Shown here: positions 21,455 through 33,890 of the stretch, piece by piece
How positions within the stretch are numbered: position 1 is the first letter of the stretch
Layout: each line of letters starts with the position of its first letter
Position numbers and translations under genes: made by a program
NCBI GenBank assembly: GCA_036971615.1
Contig: JAYKKR010000034.1
Span: 186,001-250,000, forward strand
Reading direction: 5' to 3'
Source: Amyloporia xantha
Taxonomy: Eukaryota > Basidiomycota > Agaricomycetes > Polyporales > Adustoporiaceae
DNA length: 64,000 nucleotides
Notes under the pieces: generated by a model
Database searches by the model: none
Told to the model about the DNA's origin: nothing
Seen by the model: the letters and a program-made list of their open reading frames with translations, nothing else

Positions 21455-24400
21455 TGTGGACGTCGAGTCAGTCGTCAATCTCTAGTATATGCCCAGGATG
21501 TCTGGCGCAGTGACCAAAGAGGAGCTGACAGGCGGCGGGAAGAAGGAGGCGGGGAGGAGGAGGATAGGGAAGGAGGAATATGAAGCAGAGAGCAGAGGAC
21601 TGGATTGGCTGCCAGCCGATTGCCGTTCCTGTATAGAAGCGTGACCTCAGACACCCCCGCCATCGAATAAGTGGCTGCTAGCCAATTTAGCTACACGGGC
21701 GTTCCCCCTGACGCCCCTCGGCTTGGCTTCGGTCAGTCCTCGGGCCCCTGTGTGGCGACAGGGCGGACTGATAGTCTGATACAGTATTCGCTCTCATCTC
21801 CTTGATTTCGCCCTGTCCAACGGCCTGATCTGCGACGTTCGCACTCACCATGAAAACCTTCTCGACAATGGCAGTCTTGACTATCCACCACGACCATTCG
21901 GACGGCAGTCGTAGACCCTGCAGCTTCTTCATTACTTAGAGTTTGCGCTGTGAAGCGGCACGGTTCTAGCTTCTTCCCAGGCCTCCGTAACTTTGATCAT
22001 GTTCATGCGTAACATGCCGTATACGTAAGATACGAATTTGGGGGTGCACGGAACATCTGAAATTTACATTGCATGCGGATTTGTCCACCCAAAAGATCAG
22101 GGTGATGAGTGCTGCATATCGCTAGCCGTAGTGGACGCATGAAGCGGATGTTCTATCCACCATGCTTCTACCGTGGCTTCGCAAATTGCACGGGGGCCTT
22201 TTACTAGGTGGCCAGATTGGTATGAATCTGAACCCAATCAATTCATACACAACGGTTCACGGCGTTTCTCTGTACCCATGACATTGGCTCAGCGCCTCTC
22301 GGAGACGCTCTCGTGTCACCAGCAACTGTGTAAGTTAGTTCTGACACTGACAATCGCGCTGGATGAGGCATTCCACGGGAACGCCAGACGTGTTTCAGAT
22401 CCTGCACGGTCAGTCTACCTTTCCATCGTGCTTTCATCTGAGCCGCTCACTCAATTGTGCCTTCAATAAATATAGCGATTGACGCATGCTGTTATAATGG
22501 GCGCCTGCGGTGTGGTCTACAGCTGTCCAGGAGTTCTCGGGCTGCTCGCGGCAATCTGTATTGGACTGATAAATATATACCGAGAGAACCCCAGAACCAC
22601 GATCGACTGCGACGGCATTGACAGATCGTGCACGACCGCGTGCGCTGGGTGGGCCTTCTGCTTCGCAGTCCTACCGTCAGGATTCTGTGCCTCTGTCTTG
22701 CCCAACGCCATGCAGTCTTGGTCGCATCCCAGCAGTATGAATACAGACCCTGACCCTGAAACGAGCCCGCAATAGGAGACCGGGAGATGGACACGCCGAG
22801 CTCACGGTTTTTGTATTGCCGTGATATCGTGACCTAGAACGCGGGGAAATGCGATGTCATGGTACGGTGCCATTCCCAATTCGGAGCTATCCGCCCGCTC
22901 TCCTCCATGCCACGATGACCCAGGAATAACAACTTCATCGGGTCCCACATGCTACGCTGTGAATGACTTCAACCAGCTGCATTTGATTTGCCCACTGCGA
23001 TTTGTTGGTTCCGGTCCCTCGGGTTGCGTCAAGCCACCATTAGCACACGCCGAGAGACTGGTGAGAAAAAGCCATTGTAAATCCCAAGCCGGCGGCAGCG
23101 TATGATGACTGATCATACACATGACATAAAATGAAACAACCGCAGGGAAGCTATTGTGATGCGATGCGACAGGGGCGCAGTTTGCGTATTATGTACGGGA
23201 TATTAGTCTCTCAGGCGGAATGACAGCGGGAGGACGCGCAGCAGGATCGCTCCGAATAACGAGCCTATTCAGGCTTGAGCCAGGGGCACTTGATTGTACA
23301 GCCTTCCCTTCCTTATCGCGTTCCACTGCGTCATGATAACTCAATTGACTACTGCATCGCCAAGTCCAAATTGCTTGCGCGAGAAATCCTCAACGGACGA
23401 GATGGACAGTCTCCAGGGATGGATTGTAGCGCTGGTATAATTGCTATCGCGATCTCGACTTCGAGCGGCACGGAATAATGGTAAATAACCGGATGTTCGA
23501 CTCCGGTGTTCTACATTACTGCGCGGAAACAAATGATGCACGGGCTTCGATCAATTTCGGCGACTGGGATGACGCGCAGCGACCTGCTACAGAGCCTGAC
23601 AACGCTCTCCTGGTTTTGCATGGATCAGTGTGGCAGTTCGAATTTGCGAATTTGCATACTCCATCAGAAATCTGGTATGAAGACGACTAGTTGAGGTCCA
23701 GACCCTCCAGGATCCCGGCAGATTCGAAACGAAACATCGGACACTTTATCTCTATGTATATAAATCCATTCATGGGGTGAATTGTTACAGTGTCACCCCC
23801 CTTGCACATAAGCCTACGTAATGTTTCCCGTTCTTAAGACAGAATCTCGGGATGCCTGATAAATCTGACGAGACCTATTGGCTCAGTACGCTGCGAATTT
23901 TGGCTCTGATGAAGTGAACAGGGTCGTTTAGATTCATTCTACAGCGTGAGAGTATTTCTGATCCCTCCACACTCGAGCGCGCCATATTTTCGTGAGCTGC
24001 GCTGTAAATACTAATTTCATGAGAATCAATCTCTCGGTCATACCCCGGTGACTGATGTTTTGATCACCGAATGGTAATGTCCAAGATACCGGGCTCATCA
24101 GAGACGTAGCGTCATATAGGGTTCTGTCAAGGACTTATCTGACTGGTGCAGTCGCAGCTGGACGCTAAGCAAGAGGATGTATCTGCGCGTAACACAGGAA
24201 GCGTCTGCGCGGGGCGCCCCTGGTCGTCACGCTTCTTTTGTCCCAAACTTCCACCCCGAAGAAACTGATTGTTTGCATAGAGACTAGCCTGTCGAACAGG
24301 TCAGTGATTCAGTGATTCAGTGAATAGGTATATCAGCCAGTCACGAGTGCGATTAGTGGGCGCTGATTGGAAGGGCGCTCCAGCTTGCATATCCCACCAG

Positions 24401-24523
24401 CCAACCCAAATGCACTGCATTAGGAATTTCCAGCCGCGTGTACAATCTCCATGACCTATGATTCCCGAACACAATCCGCGGTCACTCTGCACTGATATTG
24501 AATTGAGAAACCAGACCCACTCC
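21455..24523. other. 3-kb region without recognised genes
   Basis: Only short unsupported frames. One 81-codon ATG frame (21932-21687, minus) lies upstream of the Zn2Cys6 gene and is probably chance. A small TTCAGTGA direct repeat sits at about 24302-24320. The region may include decayed sequence or long regulatory DNA; nothing specific can be supported. Confidence 0.4.
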
Positions 24524-26756
24524 CTATGTGAATTCGCAAATATCTGGTCTACTCAGCCACTTCTTCTCCACCCACCTTGCACACGAATAAACCAGCACCC
24601 CGAATACAAACCCAAGCAGCATTCCAACGTCACCTGTACCCGTGCGTGCAATTGGACCAGTCCACCACTGCTTATCCATGCACAAGACAATAAAACCAAT
24701 GGTCGCCAAGAAGGTCAATACTGCGGCATAGCTTCTGGGTAGGTTTGGATGGCGTGGTTGATCCCACGCTTCCATGACACGATAAGACGACCACCTGTTC
24801 TTGCGGAAAATGAAGTGTTCCGTGAGTACAATGGCGCAGAATGGAGCAAGCCAGTAGCCGATAAACCCTACGGTATATTAAAACAATTGAGCACATTACA
24901 GGACTATGTCGGAGTGTCACGCACCCAGAATATCTGAGAAAATCGAGTAGAACCGATTGGAGCCTACTATGGCAACAGGGATGATTCTGCGATGCAATGA
25001 AATGCCATCAGCATGACCCATGATACTTGACCCTGATGTCGCTTACATGACTGTTGATACTATTGCGAGAAAAGCTCTAGGTATTTTCGCGAATATCGGA
25101 GCCAGCGCCATAAAACTGCCGCATACCGTATACATCGCGGGAGCGCACTGGCTGGGTGTCGTCAACGACAGCAGTACCACCAGGAATTTTCCAAAACCGC
25201 CTGCAGGAAGTAAGACCGCCGCGATAAGGCCTCCAATGTCGTTACCATTCCCGAGGCCCGTCTTCCACGCCGGAACGAAATTTGCACCTGCTGTGAACGC
25301 CGCCCCAAGCATATGTGCAGGCATCTGTATATTCTAAAGTCAGTCGCCGGGGCCTAATGGTAGCTACGTCGGACCTTACACTAGACAAGAGGAGGCCTAG
25401 GTAACAATAAATGAACACCCTCCAGCTGTTATACATCCGGTCAGTTTAGCACGCGTAATTAACGGTTTACGTACGTGCTAGTAGTATGATCGTGGTAGAT
25501 ACCCTGGTCAGGCATGAGAGGCGACCAGTTGACAACACTGGCAGCAAGTGTTGCGCCGAATGTCATAATTCGCGAGGCATCCACAGGAACACTGCCGGAT
25601 AAGGGGGCCTCAACTAGGTGTTTTCCGCTTACACCTAGCATGACCACAAATGCAATGACGTTGGGTATCCATATGAAGGTCTGGTACCTGGATGCGTATC
25701 GCGGTCAAAGGTTTCCACGTTTAGCTATTGTATAGGCACGAGGACGGCGATATTCACCAATGAAGGACTTTATACCCGCTAAACACAACCTGCAACGCAT
25801 CGGTAAATAGTGTAAGGAGCAGTTGCACAAAACAAAGAGATCCCCCTTACTAGCAGTGTGACGATTCCTATAATCGCGATTCCTCCGGTGTTGTCGAGAT
25901 GCGTTGACACGCCACCAAGTGTCTGACCACCAATGATAGTGTTCAGGATGAGATATCCTTGCAGGGATACGGTGACCAGGATACTAGGAACGAGCGCCCC
26001 ATAATAGCTTGAAAATGGGTATCGTCACATATTCAATCCGTGCGTGGTAGACAAAACCCTACCCCCAAGAGAAGCGGGCTTGTACCATCCCACGCGTTCC
26101 GAGCTTTGGGCCAAATACTGCACTGAACAACACCTTAGTTTTATGTTGCCGACCATGCAAGTAACGTGCATTCACTCACAAATATGCCGGAAATACACAA
26201 GTTCTGGAAGAGTATCAGCGGTATTATACTTGTGACACAAGAAATATAAGTTACATGATATCCACAACTAGGATGACTAGTAACGAGTCTCGGATTCCCA
26301 GATCATAAAACGCGGGTCCCACGGTGCCGGCAGCCAGACTGTAAAAACAACTGATGTAATGTGAAATTCGAGCAAGAATCAAGGTATTCACGAACGTTAA
26401 AATATTCAGATTTGCTGAGAACCACATGAAAAACATCTGGTATGTGCGCGTGTCTTTTCTTTCTTCGATGGGAATTGGCACTATACTGTTAAAAAGTTGT
26501 GAATAATCGTGCAGGCAATGATGAGGAAATGACGATAGGCATACCCATTCGTCTCCAGACCCCATCGTGTAAGGACAGTCGTAACTTTGTGGACAATATG
26601 ACCTCCCCCTGCCAATCGTTTGTTTTCTGACCGTACGGCAGACTCGGAGGACAGCTGCGTTCCAGTCTCGACAATGTCTATAGAGGTCTTCTCCAGATCC
26701 ATGTCTAACGCCAAGTCCTTCGACTGTGTGAGTTCCTGTACGTCGGAACGCGACAT
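24524..26756 (-). CDS. NCS1 purine-cytosine permease, copy 1
   Basis: Multi-exon (about ten short introns) membrane transporter of some 530 residues, ATG at 26756. Family blocks in order: RWGLETNG then SIVPIPIEERKDTRTYQMFF and MWFSANLNILT, AAGTVGPAFYDLGIRDS, FGPKLGTRGMVQARFSWG, YLILNTIIGGQTLGG, WIPNVIAFVVMLGVSGKHL, HMLGAAF and GLIAAVLLPAGGFGKFLVV, IIPVAIVGSNRFYSIFSDIL, ending CARWVEKKW. This is the Fcy2-like class that moves purines or cytosine with protons across the plasma membrane. All exons join in frame, so it appears intact. The donor GTTCGT after NILT is unusual. Its closest relative is the next gene, about 700 bp upstream in the same direction. Confidence 0.9.
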
Positions 26757-27474
26757 GGTTTGCAGATACTGAAGATCTGGGGAGATGGGAGGCGGTCAGA
26801 CAGCTGGAAGCACTGTGCAGCTTTGTGTCCTTAGGAATACGATGAGTCTTCTATCGAGGGAAGAGAATCCAGGGTTTGCGAAGGATTGGGTCTTACCATG
26901 TTGGGCAACATGAAGAGATAGCACCACGAAAGGAGGCTCGAGAAGCACAAAGAAGCAAGGTCACAAGAATGCGCGCGGTAAAACTCAGGACCTACCTGAC
27001 CTCACGTGTCAAGGTTAGGAGCCACAAGGGACTCCGGGAGCTCATGCCCTGAACGTAGAAACTGCAGCGCTTATTTTCACCATTTATCGGCTCCACTGAA
27101 GATGTTCCGCTTCACAACATGTGGACAGTACAGTACATTACAGGGCGAGGGCCTAACGGACGTGATTGTGATCTCGGGGCCCTCTTGATAGAGCATCGCC
27201 TGACAGTTGAAGCTGAATAAGGTAAACCCGCAATGATGATTGACAATCGTTGAAGAGTCTGCAGGGAAGTACGATAGCCTCGCTATTGCGACTGCATATA
27301 GCCTTCAGTTCTAGAAAAAGGGACCGGCGAATGAACTTACCGACTGCTTGACAACCACGCCCGTGCATGAATCAGAAGGAACATTCACGAATATATAGGC
27401 CACAGTGCAGCACGTAATCATGGTTGAAGTAGAATACAAGCGAAGAAAGAGATAATACCCGCCCAACCGGCCAC
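26757..27474. other. Spacer between the two permease genes
   Basis: Holds the copy 1 promoter and the copy 2 3' end. No other gene recognised. Confidence 0.5.
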
Positions 27475-29674
27475 TCAGGTCTTCTCGTTTCTCTTCTCCC
27501 ACCTTCTTTCAGCCCACCGCGCACGCAGATATACCAGCGTTGCCAGGATGAAGCCGAACAACATGCCCACGTCGCCGGTTCCGGCACGTGCGATTGGTCC
27601 AACCCACCATGCCTGATCCATGCACACAACAATGAAGCCGATAGCGACAACAAACGTGAATACGGCAGCATAACCTCTCGCCAAGTTCTGATGACCGGGC
27701 TGGTTCCAGGCCTCAAGGACATGGTACGAGGACCATTTGTTCTTGCGGAATACAAAATGTTCTGTAAGCACAATGGCGCAGAACGGAGCATTCCAGTATC
27801 CGATGAAGCCTGCATGCAGCGTTTAATAAATGAGGCAACTGCGACAAAAATATACCCAATAGTAAGCAGACATACCAAGTATATCAACGAAAGTATTGTA
27901 GAACCTAGTCGAGCCTACAATCGCTATAGGTATGAGTCTAATCCAGCTATTAGTGATATCCGTACGGAGAACTGAAAATACGCACATGATAGTTGAAATA
28001 ATGGCGAGAAGGAACCTTGGGACGCGCGCGAACACTGCTGACACCGTCATAAAACTTGTGCACACCGAATACATCGATGGAGCGCATTGACTAGGCGCAG
28101 TCAAAGCCAGTGGTACGAGCAGGAATTTGCCAAAACCTCCTGCCGGAAGTAATACGGCAGCAATGAGACCACCTATGTTGTTGCCATTCCCAAGACCGGC
28201 TTCCCAAGCAGGGACGTACATAGCTGTTGCAGTGAAAGCTGCACCCAGCAGATGCACAGGCAACTGTGGGGACACAAGCCACACGTTATCAAGTCTGACT
28301 GATACACGACGTCGGCATATCGGCTAGAGGAAACGAAGACGCACACTAGATACCACAAAACCCAAATACGCATAGGTAAATATCCTCCATCTGGAAGCGG
28401 TCTCTTTTAGGACGGATCATTGTGCAGAGAATCTAAGCACTTACGTGCTTGCTTTACGATCGTGATATACCCCATAATCAGAAGATATTGGCGAATAGCT
28501 AACGTTAGTCGCAGCGAGGGTAGCACCGAAGGTCATGATAGCGGCCACGGAGACTGGTGACCCAGTCGTCAGCGGGGCATTCACCAGGTGTTTTCCGCTG
28601 ACACCGAGCATGACGACGAAAGCGATGACATTCGGTATCCACACATATGTCTCATACCTAGCAAACTATTCAGCATAGCAAACAAGGACGACTTCCTGGG
28701 TACTTACCAATGTAGAACGCGGTAACCACTGAAGACGACCTAGCGCAAGGTGTAGGCATCATTGACATGTGACAACTAACACGACTGACCACAAGTGTCA
28801 CGATGCCTATGATCACGATTCCGAGGGTCGCGTTGAGATGCGGCGATATGCTCCCAAGCGTCTGCCCACCAATGATGGTATTCAGAATCAGATAACCTTG
28901 GCATGATATTAAGTTCAAGATGCTTGGAATGATCGCCCCGTAGTAGCTGAGCGCAATGCTAGAGCATCAAACAACATGCAGGGCGGGCTTGGTAAAGGAG
29001 CTTACCCCCAAGAGAATCGAGATTGTACCATCGCACGGGTCCCCAGTTTTGGACCAAAGACAGCACTAGACAACAAGAGTCAGCTCCATCCCTAGGGATT
29101 ATGAGAAGTGACTCACAAGTACGCCGGAATCGCATATGTGCTATATATAACAGTCAGAGTCCGATCATAAGGGAAGCACTAGACCTCACACTATATCAAC
29201 AACCACGATCACCAAGAACGAATCTCTGATACCAAGCCCATAGAATGCGGGTCCCACAGTACCCGCAGTCATACTGAGATGAAACATCTGCATAAGACCA
29301 GATCGCACAAACACAGAAGAGCCTACGCACGTCAGTATATTCGCATTCGCCGAGAACCACACGAAGAACAATTGGTACAATCGCGGGTCTGTTCGCCGCT
29401 CAGCAGGGACAGGGACTATGCTGTGACCTATTGATTAATGCGATCGCGCCGTGAATGAGAAATGGCTAACATACCCGTTGGTCTCAAGACCCCACTTTCC
29501 AAGTCGAGCGGTGATTCTCTGGACAATGCTCCCTGACTTGGACTTCTCTACATCGTTCTTGTCAAGAGAGACGCAATCAGCCTCGGTGAGATCGAGTGAG
29601 AGCTCCTCCAGATCCGCTTTCTCGTCTGAATACTGTAATGATCGCCTCTTCTCTTCTATCTCGCAGTCGGACAT
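27475..29674 (-). CDS. NCS1 purine-cytosine permease, copy 2
   Basis: Same exon layout as copy 1. ATG taken at 29674 (MSDCEIEEKRR); an upstream in-frame ATG would add nine residues (MSLGFSDST). Blocks: KWGLETNG, SIVPVPAERRTDPRLYQLFF, VWFSANANILT, TAGTVGPAFYGLGIRDS, FGPKLGTRAMVQSRFSWG, YLILNTIIGGQTLGS, WIPNVIAFVVMLGVSGKHL, LPVHLLGAAF, GLIAAVLLPAGGFGKFLLV, WIRLIPIAIVGSTRFYN and GYWNAPFCAIVLTEHFVF. The end is RRWEKRNEKT. Every junction I tested keeps the frame. Fcy2-type proteins import adenine, guanine, hypoxanthine and cytosine; which substrate each copy prefers cannot be read from the sequence. Confidence 0.92.
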
Positions 29675-30275
29675 GGTCGAATCGCTGAATCCCAGGGACA
29701 TCGTCAGAAGGAAGACGACACAGGGGGAGGCAGAAAAACTGCCGCTCGTATGACCTGTTCTGCGCGCCGTTTTGTACAATCTCACCCATGCTCCATATCC
29801 GAAGAGGAGTGGGATTTGATATTACGAAGCACAGAAGCATGTCAAGAAATGTGAGAATTGGCTCACGTTGGCGCCTTTTCCTGCGGTGTTATCTGCGCAG
29901 GCAGATACTATACGAATGAAAGATAGGAACAAGGTAGGGTAGACCGGAATCAGAGAAGGCGTAAGTACGACCGGAGCCCGGTAGATGAGCTGGTGGCCAC
30001 TACGAGGATTGGCGTAGAGTCGCCGGAAAAATCGTTGAGTTACGACTCAATGCAAACCCCAGGACGAAACATCTGTTATCAGGTCAATTACAAGCGCCAC
30101 GAAGGAGTAGCCAATATGACTGCTTATCAGCAGTCAAGGTACACATGATAACACGGAACGATGCTCGGTGTGACCACGGAAGCCAGCTCAGTCGACAAAG
30201 ACACCGAAAATCAAATCGCAGATAAAAATGCGGAAAGGTACCAAAAATACAGCGTTGATGCAAAGTCCCACACAA
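29675..30275. other. Intergenic upstream of permease copy 2
   Basis: Promoter of copy 2 and 3' flank of SEC11. No gene seen. Confidence 0.45.
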
Positions 30276-31157
30276 CTACTCGCGTTGTATCAATGCTAAC
30301 AGTCCAAGACCTCCCAGAAGAGCGTACTTCAATTGCGGGAAGTCATTCTAAAAGAAATTGGTGGAGATGGATTAGCCGCATCACTCGATCATAGAGCGGT
30401 AGGTCCATATACGTACCATTGCGATCGTGACATATCCTACATATGGCAGGAAGCTGAAAAATGATGTAAGTAACATAGAATATGAAGCCAGGAGGAACAC
30501 GCACCCCCTGACTTTGCCCACTATATGCCGTCGCTCCAGCCATTCGAGACCTTGGTAAAGCTCAAGGTCATCGATCGGGTTATTGTCACCTTTGGTCAGT
30601 AATAGCTGTCTCTGGGCAAGAGGGCTCGCAGTTACAAGGCTGCGGTTGGGTTAATTACGGCAATTGTTGAGACCACAATTGTGATAGGGATCTGAGGCAG
30701 GTGCCACGTACCCTTTCTCTTTGGACACGACATCATGTGTTTCCAGCACTCGGTGAACAATGGGAATGTCAGCTCCTGGAATCTTGTACACAGTTATATC
30801 CCCCGTGTTATATATTTGACTCGCTGGATTTGTCAAGAAAAGCAGGTCGCCACGGTAGAAGGCCGGTTCCATGGAACCGCTGGACAGTGTTCCCTCACCT
30901 GTCAATATCGACGTCGACGCGATACTCCATGACTTACCTAAGGACAACAACAATTGGCGACTCCGTGTTCGTAAGCAGCCCCAGACCTTTCCACATCATG
31001 AACCCAGACGCAAGTACCGACATAAAGTTGAGGACTTGGAGAAGGATCTGTGGAACGAGCAAGCAGAGATTATAAACGTGACAACGGGCATTGAGGAAAG
31101 GGTGCTAACATGGCGAAAGCCCAATCTTCTCAACGTCTTGAGTTCGTCGGAGAACAT
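30276..31157 (-). CDS. sec11: Signal peptidase complex catalytic subunit SEC11
   Basis: About 180 residues over six exons, ATG at 31157, stop at 30276-30278. Exon 1 [16 protein letters not shown]; then [20 protein letters not shown], one membrane segment; [20 protein letters not shown] with the catalytic Ser of [25 protein letters not shown] with the His that replaces bacterial Lys; [15 protein letters not shown]; the C-terminal [20 protein letters not shown] and [15 protein letters not shown]. This is the ER enzyme that removes signal peptides. Length and motifs match the family. If the donor after SKEK is missed, the frame seems to stop early at GLNNCRN; splicing removes that stop. Confidence 0.93.
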
Positions 31158-33890
31158 GATGAGGGACTGCTAGGGCGATGGTGGCGGAGAGATTGAACGT
31201 TTCCTGTCATAGCGCTTCACTACGACCAGTTCCCCAGTGCACTCGGATGCGCGCACGTGACCGATCGACCCCAATTGAAGCTCGATTCCGATTCGCGTTT
31301 CTTTACGTACACGCGACGGCCGTCCCTGGTCCCTGGTCCCTTCTTCACGCCATTCAATGATTAACATCAGAAAGACTCGAAGGTGCCAGGTCGCCTCTGT
31401 TGGCGTTTGAGGAGACTATTCACGTCCGACATAGTGTTACTGTTCAGGCATCTATCACTGGCAACACGTATGGTGCGCGTCACTTAGTCACCACTACTTT
31501 TGTACAGCGGCCAAATCCTTGAACCAAAACCCGGACCCCACTTTAACATGTATAGCTGAGTCAAACGGCCGTAGGCCGGATACAACTGGGTTTTGTGATA
31601 CGAAAAGTACCATTTTCAATCATTTCTAGTGTCTTTTAGCACCTGATTTGTGACAGTCAAGTGGGCGCTTACTTTCTATATATGGTTAACGGCCAAATTT
31701 AGGCTCGTAAAAATAAATAACTCCTTCAATTTTGAGAATCGAGACAATCCGTCTGGCAGATCGTTTCCTATGCTGAAAACAACCATTTCTATCAAAGTAG
31801 ATTTCCTAAAATTTGTTTCCTGTGAGCGCTATTTACACTGTACAAAAGTAGTGGTGGCTAAGTGACGCGCACCATAGCAACTGTTGAATCGGCCCTGGTC
31901 GCGGCCGGTCAGCCTTGTAGGAAAGAACAGGTGATGAACTCGATCATGGAAAATAACGAACGTGGTCAGTCTTCCTGCTTATTTCTTCATGTATATCGCG
32001 TGCCCGACGGCAAGTAAAGGTCCCTTTGTACGACGTTCACACTGACGCTCCGAAGGCCATGGCCTTTCACAACTTCCTCGAGAGCTAACGTTTATTAGAA
32101 GCAACCTGAGGTCACACATAGCCGCCATCTATAGGCTTGTTGTAGTCATATGCGGCACTCCAATGTATCTGTCCACTAAACCGCCCGAATTATTTCGCTG
32201 CTCTGACAACATTTGACTGCGTCGTCCGGTTCGCATAATCGCCATCGGAGGACAGCGGGTCGAGTAGGCATCCATTTGCTATGCGGATTTTTTCACCTTG
32301 ATGTCTAGAGGCAGATGCATAACAACTCGCACATGTCTCGTTGGCTGAGACGAAAAGCGTCGTTCTTGCGAGCAAGCGATGAACACGAACGCTTCACGCG
32401 CAGTTTCAGAGGAGCGAAAGAGCTTCTGTCCATACATTGATCATAGGCGGGCATTGTGCCTCTTCAACCTCACCGTTAGTAGAACGCTTTACCTCTGCTC
32501 TACACAATCCACTGGACAGGTAACCTCGAAAGCTTAGGACGCGGATTCAAATCAAGTTGTTCCGAGATCAGATCAAGAGTCGATTTCAAGGTGATCCAAA
32601 TACATCACCTCGCACGACGCAAACAGTGAGTGCCTCCGGCCATCCGATCTCCGCGGTTAAGCAGAAGTATACGAAGTATCTCGCCTCCTGTGCCCACCTA
32701 TATGTGGCGTGTCATGCAATGTTTGAAAATTGTTGTTGCCAATCGTTACCATTCACTGCAGGCCGGGCACTCGTATCAATTTCCGTCGTCTATTGACAGC
32801 GATCTGAAATTTCGCGTTCATGCAGCTCATGATAAACCGGATTCCATGCACATCGAAGACATCGATACTTCCTGAAGCCAAACGGCAATGTCAGGAACGT
32901 GATCATAAGTTGATTGCCGCCACACTCTCCCGACCAAATGAAACGCTATGACCCTTCAAGCCCTCAAGGATCGGTGCATGTTCATCTACCGAGGGCCAAG
33001 AAATAGTCACATTGGGCATAGAGCCCAAGTATCAACGCCCAGCAGCTCATCGGCCAACTCTTCAGTACGATCCAAAACATCGTCATGAATTTTATCTTCA
33101 TGATGCATTTCACTTCCGTTATCGTACTGGTCTCTGCCTTGTTCGCAGTGAGGTTCGTCCCAGCATCATTTCCCGTCTGCGCTATTCTGATGATCGTTCC
33201 TATGCAGCGCACTTGCTGGCAAGAACTGTAAATGCCAAAATTTCAGTGGTCAGTACAACTTACCCACTCGAGAGTGTTGTGATGAATATGGCGAACTTAC
33301 CGCTAACTGCTTTGGCCCCAATCGCCAGGTCTGTCTCACCCGCCCAGCTGAAAAGCCTTCAACATACTATCGACGTTACCACAGTACCGTAAACTCGGAT
33401 AACGGCATCGACAGCGGGGATTTTTTGCGCTGCTGCAACGACTTGGGCGTCGGAGGTACATCCTGCCGGGACTAGTGGCCAGCCCTTAGTCTGTTCACTT
33501 CACAATCGAAGAGCCTGGCATACAATTGGTGTGTAGCATAAATGGTCTCTTACGCAGCCATCAGTACTCGCGCAGACTGTACCTAATTCGTCATTACTTT
33601 TGTGCCTCCGTTGCAGAGCTTGACTGGGTGAGGTTGGACGAATGTCAGAATATCTATATACCTGTTGACAACTGAGTCAGGACGAAAATCAAGGACTGCC
33701 TCGTCAACCCGTGTTTAATCATCTGGCAGCTTCATATACATCCTATAACGCCGTTCACGGTGTGAATCGCCGACTTATCAATGTTGCGATTACTGATGCA
33801 TACGTCTCGAGAACCACCATTCGATTTCTCTCGAGGGAGTCAACAGCAGATATCGTGCGGGACCTGTAGTACCCCAACATCGTCCCTTAA
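31158..33890. other. Gene-poor region containing a MITE
   Basis: Besides the MITE at 31471-31874 I see no gene. A membrane-helix-like stretch occurs near 33020-33220 on the plus strand in a frame with no start and with stops downstream; too weak to name. Confidence 0.4.
31471..31874. mobile_element. MITE with 37-bp TIRs and TA duplication
   Basis: 404 bp element with terminal inverted repeats of about 37 bp, left arm starting TGGTGCGCGTCACTTAGTC and ending CTTTTGTACAG, right arm its reverse complement with a single mismatch (TGACTAAG against TGGCTAAG). It is flanked on both sides by TA (31469-31470 and 31875-31876). The TA target site and short AT-rich core without coding capacity fit a non-autonomous Tc1/mariner or pogo-type element. 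Near-identical arms point to recent insertion. Confidence 0.88.

Noticed and set aside
21687..21932. 81-codon minus-strand ATG frame as a small gene
   Set aside because: No recognisable feature, and its position upstream of the Zn2Cys6 gene fits chance; kept only as a remark.
22479..22794. Overlapping 98- and 100-codon frames on both strands
   Set aside because: Mutually antisense, no homology recognised, no splice support.
33010..33392. Hydrophobic plus-strand stretch resembling part of an ABC-transporter membrane domain
   Set aside because: No start, stops downstream, and the likeness rests on hydrophobicity alone.
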